Assembly (NCBI GenBank): GCA_943704525.1
Contig: CALSCQ010000749.1
Coordinates: 1 to 39,208, forward strand
Direction of reading: 5' to 3'
DNA from: Pigoraptor vietnamica
Lineage: Eukaryota; Opisthokonta; Filasterea
Length of the DNA stretch: 39,208 nucleotides
Numbering within the stretch: the first letter of the stretch is position 1; each line of letters opens with the position of its first letter. This document shows positions 32,519-39,208 of the stretch, piece by piece. A program made the position numbers and the translations under genes. The notes beneath the pieces were generated by a model, which worked only from the letters and a program-made list of their open reading frames with translations, ran no database searches and had not been told where the DNA came from.

Positions 32519-33766
32519 ATGACATACCTTATGAATAGATTACGACCCATCAGAGCCAAGCCTCTCACCAAACGCAATAAATACCGGAATCAATACAAGC
32601 AGTGACTCTCCTTTAGATTTGGGCCCATATGTGTTCTCACCCGTTGCCGCCCGGACACTTCCTCTGGTTTATTCCTGATATTTAATAGAAAATCATCATC
32701 CCCCCGTCCTCTCCCCCCTCGATATCTCCTACCACCGCGACCAAGAATCTCAACGTTAACCCCGGGCCCCACCCTTTGACCCTATTTCGCAATTGCTTGA
32801 CGTCGCCTATACTACTACTACATACTCAAGTACCACAACCCGGCCCGCCTCTTATGATTCAGAAATAAATTCACACGACTAAAAGAGAAAGCGACGCCCC
32901 TTAGAATAAACACACTCCAGCATAAAAAGCGCCCTATCACTAGAAAGATGCGTAAACACCCCTCCGTCAAACTTGCTAAACTAAACACTCGACGTCAAAC
33001 CATTCGTACACTACATAAGAAAATCACAGTCAAGGGTCGTCCATTTAACCCCTCCACCCTACATCTTCATACTCAACTAGCCCCCTATGACCACACACCT
33101 CGCTATGCCAGAACTAAACAGACCAACTACTGCAAAGCCAAAATTCGAATACTATCAACTGAACTCTCCATTCCAGCCTCACTTCGCCCCACTACCCTTC
33201 GTCAAATTGAAACCACCCTAATACGCTCCTGCCGCCGCTCCCCATTATGAAAATCCCTTACTCGCAATGGAAGACTCAAAGTCAAGCTTCACTCCTTCGT
33301 AGGGCGAATGACACACCGCAACTTCACCCCAAACTCCACTCCTTGTCTACCACCACCCTCCGGCACTTTCTCCGTACACTATGACCCAACCCTTCCCAAC
33401 CTACTCGAACAGGCTAAACCATCTAAGTATGGACAAGAGCAAATAGAAACCAAACCTACCCTCACCAACATTACAAAGAAAGAATACCTCACTAATCCGA
33501 ATATTACAGTACGCGCCCGATTAATAGTCACCTTAGTACTCTCAGTTCCGGATACAATCGTCCTACCTCCGGGCCAACTCACATGTACCAACGAATTTCT
33601 CCAATTTGCTAATCTACCTACCCTAGAGCGCGAACTAAATAAACCGCTCTCTCTCTTAATAACTAACCCTTTCCTTGCTCCTATTATCACCTTATGAGTC
33701 TTCTACCATCGTTACCTCGATGAAATAGGGGCCCGCCACACTTCCAAAGCCAAATTTACCTTCTAA
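32519..33766 (+). CDS. Unknown basic 415-aa ORF downstream of nad5
   Basis: The ORF runs from ATG at 32519 to TAA at 33764-33766 with several TGA Trp codons. It is strongly basic: MNRLRPIRAKPLTKRNKYRN at the N terminus, and KEKATPLRINTLQHKKRPIT and MRKHPSVKLAKLNTRRQTIR in the middle. A Pro-rich patch lies near residues 60-90. The C-terminal third is less charged and ends RHTSKAKFTF. I find no family signature. The composition and position in a nad4L-nad5 transcript suggest a highly diverged ribosomal protein. Typical candidates not found elsewhere are rps4, rps7, rps8, rps11 and rpl6. The stop overlaps the next ORF by one base (TAATG). Confidence 0.72.
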
Positions 33767-34773
33767 TGCAAACCTTTAAGAGTATATCAGCCACCCCTAT
33801 CAAGGGGAACACACGAGAACCACAATACCTCAAATGACTCAAAGCTAAAAAGGAACAAAAAGATTTACAAAAGTACACAGCCACCCCCCGTACCCTAATC
33901 TACCCTTTCGTTAAGCAATACAACACTTGACTCAAAAACCTCTCTAAATCACCCAACGCCTGACACGGACAACGTGCGACATACTTTAACCCCAAATCAA
34001 ATAAACATACAAAATTTAACCCCAACCAACTCGTAATGAACAACCAAACCGTTCCAAAACCCATACCATTCCCCGCCTCCCGTTCTAAAACACTCCAGCT
34101 CAATATCTTCACACACCCAGAGACTTCATACTCCAAAAGCTTCGAAGTCTTAGAATGACAAGCAACTTTCACAGGCATATGAAACCGCACTAACGCAGCC
34201 GTAGTCTTCGGGGCCTGAGCCTCTTGACAGGAATATTTAGCCATCCAACACCACCACACCGTGATCGCCTTAATCCGTTTTGGTACTAATAGCCCATGAC
34301 AACAAATAGTTAAACTACACAGTAACAACCAAACACACCTCACCCTTATTGACCTCCTCATAGCCACCTTCGGCCTACACATAAAGGATTCCAAGCTAGA
34401 AGAAACCCTCGGTAGACCACTTCTTGAAACGGAAACCCTCAACTGAGTTAGACCTCGAACACGCACAAACTCCACAACTAGTACTCAACACGCCGTTCAA
34501 GCGCCATTCCCTACCACCTCTAATACTATAACAGTACAAATTTATACTCACTTCCCCCAATCAACCCTCTATACCAGCCGCCAACAATCCCTTTTCGGCC
34601 TTTTTCACACCGCCCAAAAGCTTAAACAGAAAGCAAACAAATTAACCAAAGCGACAAAGCCAAACACACTAGAACTCTCTAACACCCTCGACGAAATCTA
34701 CCTGTGAGAATACAAATTTGAGAACTGAATGAAAAAACCTAAGGAGTCCCCTAAAACTCCTTCTTCCAATTAA
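33766..34773 (+). CDS. Unknown 335-aa ORF coupled to the preceding ORF
   Basis: ATG at 33766 overlaps the upstream TAA by one base, the same TAATG arrangement as atp8-atp6, so it is probably translationally coupled. The product is rich in Thr, Asn, Gln and Lys. The middle (about residues 130-210) is predicted to be globular, with VIALIRFGTNSPWQQIVKL and LTLIDLLIATFGLHIKDSKL. The latter loosely recalls the uS11 C-terminal half (GLxIxxIxD), but the GPGxGR motif is absent, so the identity is open. The C-terminal end is Lys-rich (KQKANKLTKATKPN). The stop TAA is 97 bases from the convergent DNA polymerase gene. Confidence 0.7.
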
Positions 34774-34870
34774 GCCCCCTTTCAACCCTACCTTCAAATA
34801 TCAATAATCTACCTACCCTCACACCGCCTAGAATGCAAGCTGAATGCTCCCCACAGAGGGCACAAACGCC

Positions 34871-37363
34871 CTAATCTTTCTTAGATACTCCCTTCTTCAC
34901 TTTAAATTGGGAATAATACAGCTTCCCCACCTTCTTCTTCAACCTGCCCATCTCCTCCTTCAAAAGTTGAACCAATCTTCACATAGCCCACATAACAGGC
35001 TCCTCCACCACAGGCACACCAGAAATATCGTCCACAGACCCCGTCACATGCAACTCTCCCTCACCCCACTCCCCCCACATACGTTCCACTATCACCTTTT
35101 CGCGCACGGCTCTCTCCAAATCATTAAAATCCAAAGAATTACGCTTTAATCCCCCTAAGACTATGTGCTCCTTACCACTACTCGTCACATACCCATATCG
35201 CTTAAAGGCCAAAAAGACAGCCTTCTGTATTATTTCGCCCCCAGGTGCTGCATTCTTCCACTGTCCTAATCCCTCGCCACACAATTCCGGTTTCACCTGT
35301 GCTAAATCTTTGTCTATTATACAGCCATCCGTATCAACGTAATACCATCTACCCCCCGCCTCCTCTACCACCTTCAAGACCTGCGCCATCTGTATTCGAC
35401 CATATGCTCGTATTGCCGCGCTAATATGAATATGCCCCTGCAACGCCCCCACATCAGACTTCACCTCCACTGCAAAATAGTCATCCGTCCGCCCTTCTAT
35501 CACATAACCAAGATTAGCCACCTTACACTGTTGTTTATACGACTGTCTCGCCTTATAAGCCACTCCATACGGATTATCCACCTCTGCTTCATTCCCCCCT
35601 GACTTAAACAAATTAAACTCATCCCGCGATAACACCACAGTACTTACACCACGACTACCATCAAGCACCCCTACTAAAGACACTTGCAACCGCTTTATAA
35701 CTGCACTTCATAATTTAAACACATTACGACCTGGACCCAGCTCATTTCTCCGCTCTTTAACCTCTACCCTCAATTCATACATTCACTTCGCCCAGTTTAC
35801 TAAACCCAACTCATTAGCACGAGCCTCGTAAAACTCTATAGCAGTCTCTCTATAGACTACAGCTCCCAACATCTCAGCCATATTCAACTCCTCACTGAAA
35901 TACCACCCTCTAAATATCCCAAAGCCTTGTCTACCCGGCCCTAACCGAACAGCCTCTCCCATTTCTACGCGTTTTGTCCACCTTGTAGAACTCGCTCTCG
36001 CTTGAAGAACCCCCAACGCTTCAGTCGGACACTTCTCTATTACAACAGTCGCCAATACATAGCCAAACACCTCCTTCAGCTCGCTTTCCTTATACACCTT
36101 CCGAGGAACCTCCCTCTTATTATCGCCCTTGCCAATAGTAACTTTATCTCTACCTTCAAAGAGCCCATCTACTACGCCAATCGCCTTTATGTGAGACGGC
36201 AATCTTCTATCCATCATCGCCGCATACTGAGAGTTAACATCGAAATGATATAAAGGCCCCTCAGCCCATAACTGCCTCCGTAGTAACGCCCCTCCATAGT
36301 TTGCCTCCGCCACTATCTCATACAACTCGCCCGATATAGCAATTTCCCCTAACGATCCCCACACGCCCCTTCTACCAAAAAACCCAGATTGTCAATGCTC
36401 TAAAGCTATGCGGCCTAATCCTCTTAGACCAGATAATTTACTCACCTCCAAGCCCAATTTTTCATAACAGAATTGATAAACTAACATCAAAGCTACAGCT
36501 CACTCCTCGCCCACCTCCTCCCGAGCCTTACGCCACATGCCACCCTCCTCATTCAGAATATCCATTACAATATGCCATGACAAAGTAAACTTCACTCTAA
36601 CCTCGTCCCACCCAGCCATCAACAGCAGCTCCTCCGAACTCACAGGCACCAATGGCGACAGATCATAAATATCCAAACCTAACTCCAGCTCTTTCAACCT
36701 TGTCAAAGCACCATCCTTAATACCTACTCCAAACCCTTGAAAGTCTACATTCAATACCGGATCCAACAAATCGCGATGCGCATTACGATATCATATACTA
36801 TGACCCTGTGCTACTACCGAACGCGCCATGTCCAATCTCCGCATCTCCACATCCTTAGCACTTCCCGCCCTATAATAGTCACACCTATTAAATCGAAACC
36901 GATCAGTTATTAATCAACCTAAATTAGAAACCCCTAACTCCGGTATATACACCACAGAACACCCTCATTGTCTTAACCACATAGCCATATCTCTAAATAA
37001 CATTGACTCGCGGCTACGCGGATCAATCTCAAGCCACTCTTGATTCAATCAGTAACTACGAGTTTTAAATAACCCGCTCTCTAAACCTTTTTGACATCTC
37101 GTCAGACCCTCTAACCTTTGCAAATCAAAGGGCCAGATCGGTGTACACAACGTATAGCCTACTACAACTGCCTTACCATCACACATCGCCAAATGTACAA
37201 CGGCTATAGCAAATTTGTGGCTCCCAGGTCATGCTAAGGACCTAGTTTTCCCTTCCATTGATACGTACTTTTCCATACCTAATACATAATTTGCCTCTCA
37301 CTTGAACTCCCAATAGCCAATTTTCACAACAAACGCACTGGGACCATGCCCATCTCCCTCCAT
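34871..37363 (-). CDS. dpo: B-family DNA polymerase of the protein-primed (linear plasmid) type
   Basis: The 830-residue product polymerises DNA and is expected to act at the ends of a linear replicon using a protein primer. Motif A is LYHFDVNSQYAAMM (Asp at about residue 375). Motif C is WYYVDTDGCI (Asps at about 677 and 679), with Gly where Ser is usual. Between them is a degenerate motif B (KQQCKVANLGYV) followed by AIRAYGRIQM. After motif C come LGQWKN and VFLAFKRYGYV, and then VLGGLKRN, all typical of linear mitochondrial plasmid enzymes. The N-terminal third should be the 3'-5' exonuclease, but I cannot find the DxE or N-FD motifs; VYIPELGVSNLGWL stands where YxHN-xxFD is expected. UGA = Trp is used throughout, and the frame is intact from ATG 37363 to TAG 34871. 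Confidence 0.9.
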
Positions 37364-37387
37364 TGAGGTGCGGCTAATATTACAGCG

Positions 37388-38782
37388 CTAAATTATCAAA
37401 CCAGGGCACAAACCTAATAACAACGAATAAACCACCAACGGAAATAATGCATGAAACTCAACACGAGACACATCAGTACTCAAAATAACACCACCCTCTA
37501 CAATATACGGAGAAAATCCCCCAAAACAAATACGATTAGTCAAAAATAATGAATACGCTGCTGAAAGAATAACCCCAACGCCCGCCAACACCGCCGCCAT
37601 TGGACTCATCTCATACGTACCGACAAACACCAAAAGTTCCCCAACAAACCCAGCAGAAGGTGGAACAGCCATAGAGCTAAACGTCAACAGAAGCATAAGT
37701 AACGCATAAATAGGCATAGACATACACATACCTCGATAGTATTTTATCAACCGTGAGCCATGTCTTTGATACAATAAAGTCACCAACAAAAACAATCCCG
37801 CACTGACATAGCCATGGGCAACCATAACTAACACAGCACCCGACAACGACTCAGGCGTAGTACTCAACAACCCTATAGTAACTGTACTCATATGAGCAAT
37901 AGAAGAATACGCAATAGCACGCTTCATATCAATCTGACGCAACGTCGATAAACTAGCATACAAAACACCTACCACTCCAAAAGTCTGTCACAAAGGCCCA
38001 TAAAAGGCAGTCCCGTCCGGTCATAACGGCAATACATACTTCAAATACGCAAAACCCCCTAACTTCAACAATAAACCAGCCAGAATCATAGAACCTGCCA
38101 ACGGAGCTTCCACGTGTGCCTGCGGTAACCAAATATGAAGAGGAATCAACGGCAATTTAGCAGTAATGGCTATAGAAAAGCCTAACCACGCCAGTCGCTG
38201 ATACATAGGATCAAACTCTAACAATAACAAATGATCTAAATTTGTCGTCCCCACTTCTGACAATACTAATAATATAGCCGATAACATTAACAACGAACCC
38301 ACTAACGAATAATAAAAGAAATAATAAGAGGCTTGCACCTTCTGAGATCGAGATCCTCAATACCCAATCAAAATAAACACCGGAATCAAACTAGCCTCAA
38401 AAGCCAAATAAAATAAAAATAAGTCCTGCGAAAGAAACGTCACCAACACTACCAAATGAGTCACCATCAAGACAAATATATAAAACTTTACCGACACAGA
38501 AATAGACTGAACTGAAGCCACGTATGTAATCGGCATTAATGACAAAGTCAAAAAGACAAACACCACATTTACACTATCTAATCCCAAGGGCAACACTACC
38601 CCAAACAAACTAGATACAAACAACTCTTCCCAAGAAAAACCTACCTGCCATTGCAATAAATAATACAAACCTAGACCAAACGAAACTAACAAAACCATTA
38701 AACAAAACTGACGATACCTATAAACATCCAACCATGCAGCCGAAATTAACCCTAGAATAGGCAAAATAAGTAATGATAACAT
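37388..38782 (-). CDS. nad4: NADH dehydrogenase subunit 4
   Basis: Antiporter-like proton-pumping subunit of complex I. The 464-residue product starts MLSLLILPILGLISAAW. It contains LAFEASLIPVFILIGYWGSR with the conserved Glu, TAKLPLIPLHIWLPQAHVEAP, LLKLGGFAYLKYVLP, DMKRAIAYSSIAHMSTV and HGYVSAGLFLLVTLLY, all diagnostic ND4 segments. ATG at 38782 is chosen over an extension through tRNA-Gln. TAG stop. It is transcribed just ahead of the DNA polymerase gene (24-base gap) and may share its transcript. Confidence 0.96.
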
Positions 38783-38792
38783 CGTAAATAAA

Positions 38793-38866
38793 CTCGGACT
38801 GAGAGACTCGAACTCCCGCATACCCGACATCAAAAGCCGGTGCCTTACCAACTTGGCTAAGTCCAC
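38793..38866 (-). tRNA. trnQ: tRNA-Gln (UUG)
   Basis: The anticodon loop TTTTGAT gives UUG. The 1:72 pair is G:A, and 2-7 pair with one wobble. Bacterial-type tRNA-Gln usually has U1:A72, which would be restored by changing position 1. Confidence 0.92.
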
Positions 38867-38944
38867 ATCGCAAATCTAGGTCCAAGTGCAACGGAACCAC
38901 TTAAAACCAATAACAAACCGAAAAGAAACAAACAAAAAGTAAAA

Positions 38945-39128
38945 ACAATAGAAAAAGCAAAGGCGAAGAAAAAGAGAAGGACGAAGTAAGAGAGAAGGAA
39001 AAGTTCCAAAGGGAAGAAAAATACAGAAAAGGCATTCAGGCCCGTAAAGCACGAAAGAAAAAAAGGAAAAAGAGAAAAAAAAGAGAAAAGAAAAGGAGGA
39101 GGGAGGGAGGAGAAAAAAAGGATAGAGA
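38945..39128. repeat. Right terminal inverted repeat
   Basis: Reverse complement of 1-184. The outer 115 bases are identical and the inner part has about eight mismatches. It is purine-only for long runs on the plus strand. It lies beyond tRNA-Gln; 38867-38944 is a gene-free spacer. Confidence 0.92.
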
Positions 39129-39208
39129 AGGAAGAGAAAGGGAGAGGGGAAAGGGCCGGAGTGATAACTAAAAGAGCCAAAGTGAGCGCCACCCTACCCC
39201 CCGATCGG
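39129..39208. other. Unique right-terminal extension
   Basis: These 80 bases lie outside the inverted repeat and have no partner at the left end of the window. They end in a run CACCCTACCCCCCGATCGG that includes the palindrome CCGATCGG. They probably represent the true right terminus, or part of it; the matching left end is likely missing from the assembly. Confidence 0.6.

Noticed and set aside
33000-33300. Resemblance of the 415-aa ORF (LRPTTLRQIETTLIRSCRR) to uL16
   Set aside because: A convincing rpl16 is already at 11735-12172, and the diagnostic RMGxGKG motif is absent from this ORF.
33900-34475. A 191-codon minus-strand ORF opposite the 335-aa ORF
   Set aside because: It has no recognisable domain, and the plus-strand frame has the better context (TAATG coupling, normal stop). 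An antisense gene cannot be fully excluded.
38857-39192. A 111-codon minus-strand ORF through the right terminal repeat, very rich in Phe, Leu and Ser, and its left counterpart in frame from base 3 to 377
   Set aside because: All stop codons contain purines, so a pyrimidine-only tract is open by default. The translation has no family signature, the left copy runs into rrnL and the right copy into tRNA-Gln. Several differences between copies are synonymous, but the number is too small to argue selection.

Overview
The window is a nearly complete, apparently linear mitochondrial genome of a eukaryotic microbe (a protist; the lineage cannot be fixed from sequence alone). It carries the core respiratory set: cox1-3, cob, nad1-6, nad4L, atp6, atp8 and atp9. 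It also has ten recognisable ribosomal protein genes (rpl2, rpl5, rpl14, rpl16, rps3, rps12, rps13, rps14, rps19 and a resident rps-like ORF still unassigned is extra), both large rRNAs, and 25 tRNAs that cover all 20 amino acids. UGA is read as tryptophan: almost every gene has in-frame TGA codons at conserved Trp positions, and there is a tRNA-Trp with anticodon UCA. GTG, TTG and possibly ATT serve as start codons alongside ATG.

Layout. The first 184 bases recur inverted near the right end (38945-39128), so the molecule has terminal inverted repeats, with 80 further bases beyond the right copy. Left arm (minus strand): rrnL, cox1, Tyr and Met tRNAs, rps19-rps3, Leu tRNA. From 6.7 to 10.1 kb (plus): rpl14-rpl5-rps14, atp9, nad6, cox2 and ten tRNAs. 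From 10.7 to 12.3 kb (minus): rpl16-rpl2 and two tRNAs. Then nad2 (plus), cox3 (minus), four tRNAs and nad1-nad3 (plus). From 17.5 to 21.6 kb (minus): rps13, an unassigned basic ORF, rps12 and rrnS. A 3.3-kb repeat array, interrupted by 98 N, fills 21.6-24.9 kb. The right arm (plus) has three tRNAs, atp8-atp6, a long unknown ORF with an in-frame nad4L-derived segment, cob, nad4L-nad5 and two further unknown ORFs. A B-family DNA polymerase gene of the protein-primed type, nad4 and tRNA-Gln lie on the minus strand before the right end.

How it fits together. Terminal inverted repeats plus a resident DNA polymerase resembling those of linear mitochondrial plasmids suggest that the chromosome is, or descends from a fusion with, a protein-primed linear replicon. 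About half of the tRNA genes have mismatches at acceptor position 1 or 1-2, and two of these overlap the tRNA upstream. This is the signature expected if tRNA 5' ends are repaired by editing. Long intergenic spacers share one family of AT-rich repeats and carry GC-rich hairpins just after gene clusters.

The most novel-looking items are the tRNA 5'-end pattern, the polymerase with terminal repeats, the nad4L-chimeric long ORF with internal repeats, and three other large unassigned ORFs embedded in respiratory or ribosomal gene clusters.
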